Of a stretch of DNA of 64,000 bases, positions 12,901-25,564 are shown one piece after another. The notes under the pieces are model-generated. The model saw nothing but the letters and a program-made list of their open reading frames with translations, did no database searches and was not told where the DNA came from. This DNA comes from Pisaster brevispinus (Eukaryota; Echinodermata; Asteroidea; Forcipulatida; Asteriidae), in NCBI GenBank assembly GCA_023634235.1, contig JAMKCF010000019.1:2480001-2544000 (forward strand), read 5' to 3'. Every line of letters starts with the position of its first letter. Within the stretch, counting starts at the first letter, position 1. The translations under genes and the position numbers were made by a program.

Positions 12901-14681
12901 TGTTTCTTTTAAGCTGTGTTTTACGCAGTGTACAATAGCACTCCCACTCTCAATTTATTTCAGTCTTAAAATTTGATTTCGTTTTCCAATAATCTTTCAT
13001 CGTCGTTTATGTATCTTGTATTCATAAATCCATTCACTATTGGCCGACGTTCTTTTTTCTTTGGTTTCTTCACTTCGGGCCGAGTTTCTTGTCTTTAATT
13101 TCCTTTTCAAAGCAGTGTAAGAACGGGCTGCAAAATATTCGAGGATCTGCTTTCATGGTATTTTGCCATTGTTATGGAAACCATCTAAACTTCATTTCAC
13201 CTTTATTGTTTTGCTTGAGATGGTAATGAAGTTTGGTTTCACTTTATTGATGACTGAAACTGCGAACTAATCGTTCTTTCCGATTTTCAAGTCGATGTGA
13301 AATGTTTTCCCATTCGACGTTTCTTTTTCTTTCCGACCCTTTCTCTTATGGTCTTAAAAACTTTAAGAATTTTGTTGTAATCCACATCGAACTGTCACTC
13401 GTTTTCTCCGAAGTTTTAATTTAGAATTTCTTACGCCATGAAAAGTTTATGGATTTCTGTGGCTCTTTTATACTGGTTTACTTTACATATTATAATGTAC
13501 ACACGTGATGACCTTGACATTCTGCCTAGTTAATGTTAATGAAAGAGACATAAGGTATGGTTTCTTTGAAATTTGCATTTTCGTCCGTTTTTCTTCATGG
13601 AGTTTATCGCGTAAAGGGACTGCAGGTCTTTCCTCCTTTTATATACCTGTTCAATCACGTGACGAACTTCTTGTTCCAACTTAAATGGACTGCTTGTAAG
13701 TGGTTCAAAATGCAACACATGCTCTCCTAGTCGTTTCTAGAGGGAACGGTGGCTATTTAAAATGGAGTTATTCAAGATACTGCCGTTTGCTAGATTCGAG
13801 AATGCATGCATTTTGTCATCAATCTATTCCGATGCATCATTGGTTCCAGCGAGCGTGAGTGAGGGGGGTTGTGCGGGGGGAGAGAGACGCAATCTATCCC
13901 CTCTGGCATGGCATGCTTGGGTTGGTCCGGAAACTGGTCTTCATTGTCAGGGACATCACTCACTGCAAATGGTGTGTAATTGATTGAGGGGTCGAATAGT
14001 CAGGCACTCGAGACCGCTGCGTGCTATCCAGCAGGACACATCAGGCATGATCAGAGCTCAAATGTAGGGGGGGGGGGGAGTAGTATGCCTTGCATTGAAT
14101 TCTGAGTTATACAAGACGCAGATAGAAGTTCGTGAAGAAGGCTTAGTTGCAAAAATTACATTTAAAAAGATATTGATTTAGGTTTAAACAGAATTATTTG
14201 CAGCTCCAGTTTTTTCACCAAAAAAAAATCGAATCAACACTTTTTTTATCTTACAAGACGAATGTGGTGATATTTTGCATACGTTCTTGTTGAAAATGAA
14301 TCTCCAACAGGCTCCAAGATTTCTCGAAAGTAACATGACTTTGGGAAAAACTGTTTTAAGAGTGTAAGGTATTTTTACCCAAAACTAAAAAATATATGTA
14401 TTGATCCCAGAAGGTGTTTTAGTATGTAAAAATCGACCACGGCGAGACCCTTCTTACTGAATCATCATTTGAAAGTCAAATACATAAGTTATCAGATGAC
14501 ATTCTCGACAAAATGTCCCTCCTGGTGAGTTGACAACCATCCTCCACGGGACTCCTCTCCCACATCCAATCTATGTCTCAGATCGCGTCTTATTGATTAA
14601 CCCCCGACCAACCAATCATCTTGGCCAGTCGTGTACATCCCTGACTGTCTCCACAATCGTTTAGAAGATCTTGGAAGTCGC
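9995..14681. other. Gene-free stretch
   Basis: No recognisable gene. Notable points: a perfect inverted repeat ATGGGAAGTTCCCAT at 10378-10392; an ATA-rich patch near 11526; a GC-richer island at 12130-12370; the large pyrimidine tract at 12551-12662; a GA run at 12794-12809; a GC-richer, G-rich patch at 13850-13930; and a G homopolymer at 14067-14078. Minus-strand open frames of about 100 codons at 10392-10697 show no known domain. Confidence 0.6.
12551..12662. repeat. Pyrimidine (CT/C-rich) tract
   Basis: A strand-asymmetric run of C and T of more than 100 bp, including a 13-C block after 12601 and CT dinucleotide repeats. Open frames across it encode Pro/Leu/Ser low complexity and are not genes. 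Confidence 0.93.
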
Positions 14682-14731
14682 CCCCCTCCTCCTCCTCCTC
14701 CTCCTCCTCATCATCATCATCATCATCATCC
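14682..14731. repeat. CCT and CAT trinucleotide microsatellite
   Basis: About eight CCT units followed directly by about eight CAT units. A minus-strand open frame of 134 codons (14661-15065) crosses it, with poly-Met and poly-Arg as artefacts. Confidence 0.93.
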
Positions 14732-15681
14732 AGACAAGGATGAAGAGCAAGGTAAACCCGGTGTAAATAGGCCCACTGGCATCTGAAGGAGATTGGGTTA
14801 CCCCGCCGTGGTTAAGGATACGGAACAGTCTAGGAGGCAAGCTGGCGCCACGCCCTAGACCCCGTATCCTCCGGTGGCCTGATGAACACAGACAGAGGAT
14901 ACGTGGACAAAAATGGGCAGAAGAAAGAAAGAAATAGAAGGCGTCCGGTGTCAAATTAAAACCACTTTTTTTTGCATTATAAGAAACCTTAGGTCTGATG
15001 GGAGAATTAATTGAGAGCACCTCACGCATAGCAATGAAGGGGGAAACACACACAGTTGAGTCCACTGGATATCTTTTATGTCTTTGGTTGCAGTCAAATT
15101 AAGAGAAGACAGATCGTGAGGGACGTAAAGGAGAAAATATGCAATAGATAGCATTTTGGTTTGTTAGGAGACGGTAGATTCAGGGCACGTCTCTTTTCAC
15201 TCAAGGTAATTAGTTGTATTTGGCCGCATCTAAATGAGTCAATATGTGCACAGGAGCCATTGCAGATCTGCCTGGACCCCGATGTAATACATCACACGAG
15301 CAAAAGACTCGGCCAGTGTCTCTTGATACGATGATAGAATAGCCCACTATGTAGGTCAATTTAATATTCAAATTATAAGGCATATTTGGCCTCTTTTGTC
15401 TCCATTTATTAGATTTATCAAGGCATAACATGTGTTTGTGAACGGAAATGAAAAGCTCATGGAAACTTCAAAGAGAATAAAATTATTTTGGTTTACTGAA
15501 AATCAAGGTGGTTACGATGCCTGCTTTTCAGTGGACGGATGCCATGACGTCACTGCTACAGAAATACTGACCCCGTGTGACACACGAAAAGCTAAAAATG
15601 TCAGTTTGTTTGCAGCTTGTCAATGTAAGCTTATAAAGATAGTCAAGTTGATGTAGTAGGCCTAAAGGCCGGTGTGTGCTG
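14732..15681. other. Gene-free stretch
   Basis: Contains the small hairpin at 14816-14869 in a GC-richer patch. Otherwise it is plain sequence with short open frames (for example 15432-15656, 74 codons) that I do not recognise. Confidence 0.6.
14816..14869. repeat. Short foldback (hairpin)
   Basis: GGATACGG at the left pairs with CCGTATCC at the right, and GTCTAGG pairs with CCTAGAC inside, around a loop of about 16 bases holding GGCGCC. Perhaps a remnant of a small inverted-repeat element. Confidence 0.6.
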
Positions 15682-16267
15682 GCAGGTCATACCATGTGGG
15701 CACGCAGGTTGTATCCCGTAGGCACACAGGTTATGACCTGTGGACACGTAGGTCATGACCTTTAGACACACAGGTTATGACATGTAGGCATCCATGACAT
15801 GACATGTGGGAGGACAGGTCATAACATGCGGGCACGCAGGTTATGCCATGCAGGCACGCATGTTATGACGTAGGCACTCAGGTTATGACATGTAAGCATC
15901 AGGTCATGACATGTGGGAGGACAGGTCATAATATGTGGGCACGCAGGTTATGACATGTTGGCACGCAAGTTAGGACAAGTGACATTCAGGTTATGACTTG
16001 TATCCAGGTCATGACACGTGGGCACGAAGATTATGACTTGTGGGCACGCAGGTCATGGCAAGTGGGCATCCAGGTCATACCATGTGGAAGGACAGGTCAT
16101 GTCACGTGGACACGCAGGTTATGACATGTAGGCATCCGGGTCATGACGTGTGGGAGGACAGGTCATGACATGTGGGCATGTATAGGGTATGATATATGGG
16201 CACGCTGGCTATGATGTGGGCATGCATGCCATGAAATGTAGGCGTCCAGGTCATGGCAAGTGGGAGG
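15682..16267. repeat. 22-bp minisatellite array, about 27 units
   Basis: Successive units of form .CAGGT(T/C)ATGACATGTGGGCAC can be aligned end to end; most are exactly 22 bp, a few 18-24. Unit ends cycle among GCAC, GCAT and GAGG, so a higher-order pattern of three or four units is visible. Every unit carries an AGGTCA-like or AGGTTA-like core, and 15750-15761 is the exact palindrome AGGTCATGACCT. Open frames through it are by-products. Confidence 0.93.
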
Positions 16268-16678
16268 TTTGTCGGCAGATAAGTCAAGGTATGGATGCAA
16301 ACAAGTTAATCAGACATGTGGTTCAAAGAGTGTGGGCAGATAGGCCAGCAGTTGTTGGCAGGCAGGTCAAGGTATGTCGACAGACATATCAAGTATATTG
16401 TCAGAGCAGACAGGTTAATGTGTTTAGACATGGACAGTTTAAGGGCTGTTGGCAGGAAGGTCAAGGTGCGTTGACAGGCCGGAAAAGGGTTGTCGACTGG
16501 CAGGTCAAGGTTTGTCGACTGTTAGATCAATGATTTTTGGTAGAAAGGTCAAGGTTAGCCGGCAGGCAGAGGTTTATTGACAGTACGTCAATGCATACTG
16601 GCAGGCAGGTTAAGTTCATTGGTAGGCAGGTGAAGGTATATTGGCAAGCAGATCAAGGTGTGTGGACAGACAGGTTTG
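16268..16678. repeat. Diverged continuation of the minisatellite, second unit type
   Basis: The array continues with units of about 21-25 bp of form GGCAGGTCAAGGT.TGT.GACA. The copies are more divergent from each other than in the first block, which suggests an older or separately amplified subfamily. The boundary near 16268 is abrupt. Roughly 18 units can be counted. Confidence 0.8.
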
Positions 16679-19331
16679 CATATTGCAACGCCGTGTCCAC
16701 GAAGCCACGCAGTAAACTGAATGGAAATGCACTAAAAACAGAAGCTTAAATTGTCAAACTTTCAGGTTTTTAAGACAATATAAAGTGAAAACAGTCATTT
16801 AGTTTAGTCGTACAAAAATATAGAATGTTTTGATTATTGTCGAGTATTGATCTTCATTTGTTGGCCGGTAACTTCAGGTGTAAATGTTTTTTTACTCAGA
16901 CTTTGCAAACAGGGTATGCTTATGCTGGAACTTCCTTGTGAATGCAATCTCGACCTAATACCACGATTCCCTAACTGGTTGGCAACGTGCGGTTAAACTC
17001 TCATGGTTGCTTCACGAGAATATATGCCTGCCGTCTGTTTAAACCACAGGTGACCCTACACTAGCATCAATTCAGTTTCCGATGCTTAAACCAACCCACA
17101 CGTGAGAAAAAAAACAGTGTGTGCAGTGAAATGTCCAGCGGGCCCGAACCGTTGTTTCGCCGGGGTCTTGCAACCACAGGGACAGCCAGTGTGTATTCAT
17201 CATACAACGCTGTTTTCACATCGCTCCGGTTTACGTGCTCCGGTACGGGCGCCTGATAGTTTGTTTTAAAAAATAGGAAAACAAGCTTTTATGTGACAGG
17301 AAACTGAAGCTGGGGGAAAAAGAGAAAATCCCCGGGCATCTGAACCAATTAAACCCTGAGAAAGAATGGGAGAACGCTTCTGCGTTTGGTGGTGGGGGAC
17401 AACAACAAAAATATGGCAGAGGCGACTTATTATTACAATCAATCAATCATCGGGACCACATTCGGTGGTGTTTAATTATTGGATTGGTCAGATCAGAGAC
17501 AACAAACACAAACTTATAGAAATCATATTTCCCACGTGTACAAAGGTAAATTAATGTGTTTGGTTCGGGTATAGAACCCTGTTATTTGTGATGCCACTAC
17601 GCGCAAGGGCATTATAGCATCGAATCCCACTAACTTCTGCCGAATTACCGAGATATAATTGGAAACTGTTGTGTTATGAGCAGGATGTGGACAATGTAGA
17701 CCCAATTTTTCTGACTTCTTAGCTTTTAAATGTATTTACAAGGTAGGCCTACAGAATGTTAAATATTTGCTTGTTAGCCTGAGTGTACGGATGATTAAAA
17801 AATATCTCTAATAAGGGTTAAAAATGGTAAGTCATGTATAATTATTATTTTGCATTTACTCTGTAGTTCTTAGAGAGACGGGTGTTGTTTCATACGGTCT
17901 TAAAAGTTTCTGTATGTCTAATGCTTGCAACGATCATAATGAGCAAGTGAGTCTTATGCACTGTGAACAAATCGCTGTAAGGCGATTTTGTGGCGACCTC
18001 TCGAATCTTTTGTTTCATCTTTGTGAAGATATTATGACATTGACCAATATCTAAATGTAATATGATATAAGCCCATCATCCATTCCTCTCGTATTTACTA
18101 TCCATCCTTCCAACGGGCGAGGGCGTCTCGCAACTCCCATGACGCGCTTTCCCCTTATCTCAACTCTAACAGACTCCCCCTCCGCGTCATACTGAAACCT
18201 TATAGCTCGTCCCCAAAATCGGTTAACCTAATAATAAGAGAAGCTTGGGTCCCGTACGGTTGTATTATACAGGGAGGGAGAGAGCTTTATATTGCACCGT
18301 ATGGGGGAGCTATACAACGGGTACAACGACAGGAGCTCATAACAACAGCTAACCGTTCCCCGTTACAAGTGCTCCGTATATCGTACCCACTTTGCCATCA
18401 TCTGGCCTGTAGGTTTTAAATTTCAGGGCAGGGAGAAAATAAGCGAAACAGCGGTTCGATTATGGGTGGAAACGGGCGCGTCTGGTTTGGTAGTTAGTTC
18501 TTTTGGAATGGTGTTCGGTTGCGTCCGAGGTACAATTGCAGGGGAACTGAAACGATGAGGAGAATGAGATCTGGTGTTTGGAAGGGTGAATAAAGGTGGC
18601 ATGCTGTCGAGTCCAGGAATAATGGGTTGGTATTGTTAGATGGGTGTTGCGTGTAACCGAACTTCAAGATGTCCTGGCCTTAACTTTACTTAACCTCAAT
18701 TAAAGAACTTCGTATTGTTCGGGTAGCTGTCTAAGTGTAGTCACACTGAAATGATACCGTGCAAATGATACCGTACATTATAAACATTGTGTCCTTTTTA
18801 GAATTTTGTTTCAAACAATAAGCGATTCCATCTTGGGCATTTGTTGCGTGTACTATACTTGGATGGTAATCTAATAAGGCTGACTTTCTCCCAGCGGTAA
18901 ATCGTATTATTATTATGTTTTTATTAAAAACTACTTGCTTTTTGGTACCTTGTTATTTTGATCAGTGTAGTTTCCTGCTTGATTCCCTACAGTGATTACA
19001 TACCCCCATTGCTTACAATATCATTTTGCCTTACTTGGATAGCTCGCTCGCTTGCTTGGTTGTCTACTGCTTTGCCCACCAGTATACTTGCCACATTGCT
19101 TCACTTGCATGTTTACCGAGGCACGTCTATACATAGTTGGCAGCGTACATAATAATGTGAACACGAGCCCTCTTGTTATTTTGCTGATTATACACGTTTA
19201 TTTTGTTAGAAATATACGTTCATCCCACTCCTTTGCAACAACTATCAAGCGGTGGAAATGTCAGAAAAACGTACAAAGGTCTCTCAAGAAAACGTATTGC
19301 GGTTACTTGATAGGTTTTCTTCAAGTTATAC
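16679..19331. other. Gene-free stretch
   Basis: No recognisable gene. GC-richer sequence at about 17100-17250 and 18090-18660 alternates with AT-rich sequence. At 18747-18775 AAATGATACCGT-like units are duplicated. Sequence from 19030 to 19110 is a degenerate CTTG/TTGC-rich tract, which resumes at 19700-19800. Confidence 0.6.
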
Positions 19332-19557
19332 AGTCAAAACTGACCCGGATTCCCGGTCCCCATGGGGCCTGACCTATTTCCGGGTCAGACTGACCCGGAA
19401 CATGTGTCAAAATGACCCGGAAAGGGTCAAACTGACGCAGGATCCGTTTTTAAATCCCATTTTTAACCACTTGTAAGTCAAACTGACCCAGTAATGGGTC
19501 AAGCCCAATGGGACCGGGATCCGGTTTAAGTCTGATCCAGGAGATTTTAGAGTGGAT
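19332..19557. mobile_element. Dispersed inverted-repeat element rich in TGACCC/GGGTCA, copy 1
   Basis: The left end (AAACTGACCCGGATTCCCGG, then CCCCATGGGG) is the inverted counterpart of the right end (CCCAATGGGACCGGGATCCGG, then TCTGATCCAGGAG). At least seven TGACCC/GGGTCA cores are present. The right end closes with TTTTAGAGTG. The family is shared with 41725-41926. No coding capacity; probably a non-autonomous DNA element. Confidence 0.7.
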
Positions 19558-22500
19558 GTCTGGCTAGCAAAGTCGAAAGCAGATTAAACATAACATATTC
19601 CTTGATAACATTTCAGACGGAAAGATATTTCTCAGATATTTCTCAGGATAACTAGTACTAGGTTTTATTTGTCTGTTTTAATGATCGTTCCTTTACACCA
19701 TTTTTGCAGTGCTTGCTTACTTGGTCTGACTACTTGGTTACTTGCGTGATTGTCCTCTCAGGTGTCTTGCTTGCGTGTTTACATACTTGCGTGCTTAATG
19801 TGCAGAGTAATCCTTTTATTTGGGTCTTCAGTCAAAATATTTATTATGCGCCCCATGCCCGTTTATTTTGTACACCCATTCTAAATAATTGTACTACCAT
19901 ACTGCGGCAGTTATCTAGCATTTGTCCATCCTCAGCCTCGCAACGGAACGCATCGCTCGGTTAAAAAAAAAAGCAGCCTGCGGTTATACACGCCCTAAAG
20001 TACACAGGCAATCAGTGCCTCAATGAACACTACAGAAACAGACAAAATGCTCAGGAACTGCAAAAAGTGGATTTTTACCAAAATTGGATTTCCAGCATAT
20101 CCAATTACACCAGTGTAGGTTGGCCAGAAATTGCGTAATACTATCTACCTTGAGGGTAAATTGCTCCCGCTACTGCGGGCTCGTGTTTCTCCCCCGGGAA
20201 ATGTAAACGCTGTTAAACTTTGGCGGGCGACGAGTTGGCTTGTTCTCGGCCAATCAGCACACGGGGAAAAGCTCGCTTGGAAATGGCCCTATCTTCAGAC
20301 GGTATGTTTGGATGTTGGCGAAAATAGTCTCAGGCGTCCCGCGCTTTCTGTAGATTAACCAGCGACGAGAAAAAGCAAATTGCATAAACTTGTATAGAGA
20401 GTGAGAAATTCAGGCCAGATTTTACATCCAGTACGTGCCATTAGTAATTACCGGATTATCAAATCAAGCAATTGTTAAAAGAAGTGGTACAAGTTCCCTA
20501 CGAAAAATGAATTCACCGAAAGTACTTTCATCGCTTCTTAGTAATGGTTTAGCGTGACGTAATTCCAATATTTACCACGCCCACTTTACAACGACTAGGA
20601 TCAAAAGACTAGCAGTCGATGCATTCACTAGGTACTCTTTACCTTTAATTTGATTAGATGCCGTAAGGTTTTATTTTACTAAGTCAAGGCATTATAATAT
20701 ACGTCATACAAACTCAAAAGTGTCATAAAAAGTGTTATTCATTGTGTGTCCATTAACTTTTAACAAAGTCTTCCTGAGAGAAGAAGAGCCCGTGCAGTCA
20801 CAGTTTTCGACCGGTAGCCTACATGCTCATTTCGCAATGACGACCTAAATATTCCTTGCTTTTGGAACTTGACGCATTTTAGCTCCGTAGAGAAGTTTTA
20901 ATCGAAAAGACATGGAACAATTTGCCATGCTGTACGGGCTTTTGTTGAAACTCTATAGGCACCTACTGTTAGCTTTAGTTGGTACCTTTTGATAAAAGTA
21001 GTATGATCTGTTAAAGCACAGACACGGTGGCCAAGATCGTGTACAATCACGTGGTAACACAACACATTTGCATTTCTTCTCGACAGTAAGAAAGTTATAC
21101 TCAAGTACAAGTAAAAGTTTCTTGTGTGCATTTGTTTTAGTTCGGGAATCTGTTTGCAACGAAACAAATTGTTTTGCATTGTGACTATGATAATTTAGGC
21201 CCATGGTCAATTATTCATGAAAGTTTGTGTATGCTTCTTTGGTTACAAATACTTTTTTTCCTGGGTTTTCTCTCTTAAAAGGAACTTTAATGTTTATAAA
21301 ACAAGACGTGCGAAGTCATTTGTTGTCACTATTTCATGATACACTTGCATTTAATTATGCATGGTAGCATGTGTGTATTGCTTTGTTTAAAAATAAATGC
21401 ACGGCGACTGTCCCTTAAGACTCACAGGCTAATATTTCTTTATCTCCAAACGGTTCAAAATAAATTGGGGTTATTTTGACAAGAACTGTCTCTTGTTCAA
21501 TCAGAACTCTCAACTCCCAGAGGAGGCCGAGTCCGCTCGTTATCTAAAATAATAAATCCAATCAAAGGAATTTTCTGAATATAGTATTACTATTGGGAAA
21601 TAGAAATGGCGCCATATTTGCCCGTCATCAGTTTGCCTGAATATGGCGGATAAATAACTTGTAGAATAAATACACAATGAAGGTGACTTGTATACATGTT
21701 TAGTACTGTGATTCAGTTGACTATGGAACAGATATGTGAGCACACGGTGTGTATGGGCCACGTGTATGGGGTACACGAGCAATTTGCGCCAAAGGTAAAC
21801 ATATTTGAGATGAATTTGTTGAACGAATATATTGATGCATGCATTGCGTTATTGAGAACCGTGGGAGATGTATTACCTTGCAGGGGCGGTCAATACAACA
21901 CCGGCTGTGGGACCGTTTAGACAATTCCACGGGTTCTGGTTAATAAGAATGAAACGTCGACTGTATTAATTGAGTCAAGGAAAATAACATCGCCATTTTA
22001 AAGTCCACCTCAAGATTATTCTAAAAGCAGGTAGGCTTAGCTTCCCCGTTATGTCCTATCAAGAAGGGCACGATAAAGGTTGGCTTAGCGAAACAACTTT
22101 AAATAGGTCGATGACTTCAAGCGGGTGAATGTCTAACAGTTAAAAATCACATTTTGCAAAAATCGTAACACATGTACAATCTTAGGGGTCTATTACTTTT
22201 AAAGTAAAGACTTTTTTTCTTTCTACCATTAGTATCAACATGGCTATACAAAGTGCGTTAGAGCAGACCAGGACGATTCGAGGAAAGAGTGTTTTTTGTG
22301 TTAAGATTCCCGTAATACACAGAAAATAATTCGTTAGGTCCGCGGGCGTGAACTGCCAACAGTCGGCAGTGCAAGGCCCGTGTGCTCGAGCTCATGCTAG
22401 GATGCCGTCGTCCCCTCAGTGTTCACCGGCCTTGGTCACACCTTTACATCGGGAGAGGTTGATGACGTAGAGCTCTCACTTTCAATCAAAATTCCTGAAC

Positions 22501-25500
22501 AGTTCTTCGTTGTTTTCTTTATTCCCTTCTCGGCTAAACCAAATGTTTGAGGTTTGTTGTTTGAAAAGTTGACTACCTGCGGTTTTTTTTTTAACAGATT
22601 CACTCCCCTGTGTTATCATTTTTTGTACAGTATGGGAAGATCAGAGTATTATACGAAGACATCGTAAAGAAAATTTGTTGATAAATGAACTGAGGCGAAA
22701 CGGCGGTATGTCCAAGACTGCAGTGGGCAGTGTTTGAGTTTGAGATGCCCGCCGCGAAAGGTGTAACTGGCTGTAGGCGCAACAAGCAAAATGTAAAAAT
22801 CAATGATAATCGTTCGATGTTCACTGGTATTGTAAGAAAATGTTGTGACGCATACCGGGACAAGCTTGTTGATAGGATTGCATGGGCCTCAAATAAACTC
22901 AACAACTGTACTGATATCACATTTCTTTGGATGCGATGCAATAACAATCCATTATACGCTGAAGGAAAGATCAGTTTTACCCTAGCCTTAGGGATCAGAG
23001 TTACAAAAGCATTATAATAATGAAACGCGCAATTTATTAAACACATTATGGAGAAACGCTCTACTTAAAAGAATTAGATAATTACTCTATTTGAAAGATT
23101 TCCCGCCCTAAATCGAAGCCCCAAATTGGTTGTTATTGACTTAGGCGCGCAAATGGATGTCGACCTCGACCCAGCTTGGTTCAAGGCTAAATGCAGCCAC
23201 AGGGCATATCTCATCCATCTTTCCAAACAACCCTTCAATGTTGACATTTGCATATTTGACGCACGGTGTCAGAACGAAAGAAGGGGAGAGCGAGTGGGGA
23301 AAAAAAGCCGGCATGATGGGCAATGGTTGCCTTGGCCACGGTCGGGTCATACCCGGGTTAGGCTGCTCGATCAGCGGTGTTCTAACGGAGCTAAGGCGCA
23401 CGATAAAACTGGGTCGTGGGCTTTTCTTTCTCTTTATCCCCCCTCATTTTTTTTTCTTCTTTTTTTATTTGAATTTCAATATGTCAGAAACTCGTGCGTG
23501 GCTGAAACCTGACACCTGCCCGGGACCATGCCGGGTAGGCACTTAATCCCGAGTGAGACCGCCGTCTCTACAATGACGAGCCGATATTAAACGCATTCCC
23601 TCAATGTCGCGCGAGATTCTCCTCTTTTTTTCCCCTCCTTCTTTTTAGAGTACCTCCGCATGAACGTGACTTATTTCCACATGGTACCGCGGCCCATGGC
23701 TCGGGGTCTGATCGACAAACTGGGGCCCCAGCTTTCAGTGGTGATGGCCAGGGCTCCAACACCATCGAATATGAAACAGCCCCCCAATATTTCTTTATTA
23801 AAAGTAAATATGAGAGTGACTGGCGAGCGGGCAATTCCCCGGTGCGACCACGGCACGTCTTGCCATTGATTGATCAGCACAAAAAGCTAAATCGCCATCT
23901 GATCAAGGGATTCCAAGCCTTAACGAGACAATCCTAGCTCCACTAAAAAGGGGGGCCCACTCCGTATATCAATGGGACCAGATCTCACCGCAGGGTTAAG
24001 GTTTCCCCGGATAGCCACTAAACTGTTTCCCCCCTCCGCAAGGCATCCCTTTTCTCCAGTGCGCTCTTTATCCGCAGCATGGCGCGCAGAATACTTAATA
24101 AGCCAACAACGAAGTTTACCCCAATGACAGATAAAATACAGACTGAATCTTGTAGATTAGATTCCCATGAATCGGAACATGGTTTATCTGTACAATTCAG
24201 GCCTCAAGGCTCGCCCACTTACCAGTCCACCCTCCCCTATTCTCTACAAGGGAACGCGCCAAACTTAAACATGATAACCTGCGGGTACTGTGCGACTCAA
24301 TATTGTCTTAACACTATGCTTATCAACCCCTGTAAGTTTCTGTTAAAACAATAGGTGAACTACAGTCAAAAGTATTAGGCATTTGTCCTTTTATTACTGT
24401 ATCCACGAGTGACTTCTTGCTCCTAAATTAGTGGACCTTGTTACCGAAACATCAAGTAAGAATTAAGCACAGAAAGGGACAATGCTTAAACTCTCTTACT
24501 TTGTTGACAACCTATGTGAAATTCTTCCACAAGTTTGGAGATCAAGTTCTGAGAATCGGTATTCATTTCAGCTTTCAGAACCCCAGGTCCCTTTAAAAGG
24601 CAATGATTATTGGGGCAACAGGGACAACACACGCGTTGAAAAACACCGCTGTCTTTAATTCCCCTCCGATCCCAACTTGCCGAAATTGTTGTGGAGATTG
24701 AGTGGAGCGCAATTATAAAGCAACGGGACGTCGCACTGGCAACAACTTCATTAAAAAACAACCGTCCCCCTCCTCCCCGAATGGCCTGCCCGTCAAGTTT
24801 CCCAGCGAGTATGAGGCCCGCAGGAATATCTTAACTCTGTCCTAATTCAATTCTACGGAAATTGCGCTTTCTTCTCCCCAGAAAGCTGGCCGATTTAACT
24901 GGAGAGAACGCGGGGTTTAAGTTTGATCAACAACAAGAACGAAATCGACCCGGGAGTGGATTGGTTCAAGCAGTTAATAACCAACGTCAATATTTTGTTG
25001 GACCTGAGAAGAATGCAAGACGCCGAGGCCGTGATAACGCTCCGTATCACGGCGGGGCCCTTGCAAGCAACTGCCTTGCTCTCCCCCCACCCTTGGCTTG
25101 GTGTTATTAAAAACTGTCATAATACGCAGTCTATGGAAATGATGTTTGCTACTGACAAACAAACACATTCATCACACATACATGTAGGACTATACAATTC
25201 CTGTCTCAGGAACCGACCTTTCGACCGTTTATACAAACTCTAAACCAGCCTAATTATAAAATGATAGGAACTTTCTCTGATATTGGTCAAGAGCCATAGA
25301 AGATAAGACCAGTGTTCGTGTCATGTACACTTCTATCAAAACAAACTGCACAATCACAACCGTCTTCCCCTCCGTGTTGAACAGCAAATCACTTCTTATA
25401 ACGCCACTATGGTGAGGTTTTTATTGGCCGTTATTATAATGAAAACAATACAAAATAATCATAATACTGTAGTGTTGTAATAGCGAGCGTGTCTGTTAAG

Positions 25501-25564
25501 TAGGTAGAACACGCAGAAAACATTTCAGACAGGTTTTTTAATTTTGTATTATGGGACCCATTAA
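19558..25564. other. Gene-free stretch with GC-richer islands
   Basis: No gene was recognised. Islands of higher GC occur at about 20150-20350, 22330-22480, 23130-23400, 23500-24320 and 24870-25110. A small inverted repeat CGCCATATT/AATATGGCG lies at about 21608-21650. Overlapping open frames on opposite strands at 22600-23046 (148 codons minus, 95 plus) and 23126-23546 have no known domain. 22436-22443 is TCACACCT, a T-box half-site. Confidence 0.55.

Noticed and set aside
15682..16678. CRISPR-like appearance of regularly spaced short repeats
   Set aside because: The units abut directly with no unique spacers, and the DNA is animal genomic sequence. It is a minisatellite.
16189..16749. Open frames of 114 and 70 codons in the minisatellite
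   Set aside because: They follow the repeat units; the 22-bp period shifts frame with every unit, so no repeated protein is encoded.
22600..23046. A 148-codon minus-strand open frame with a 95-codon frame opposite
   Set aside because: No recognisable domain, opposed frames overlap, and length is within chance for this much sequence.
23340..23375. A possible third copy of the TGACCC/GGGTCA element
   Set aside because: Only a short match (GGGTCATACCCGGGTTAGGCTG) without inverted ends; too little to call.
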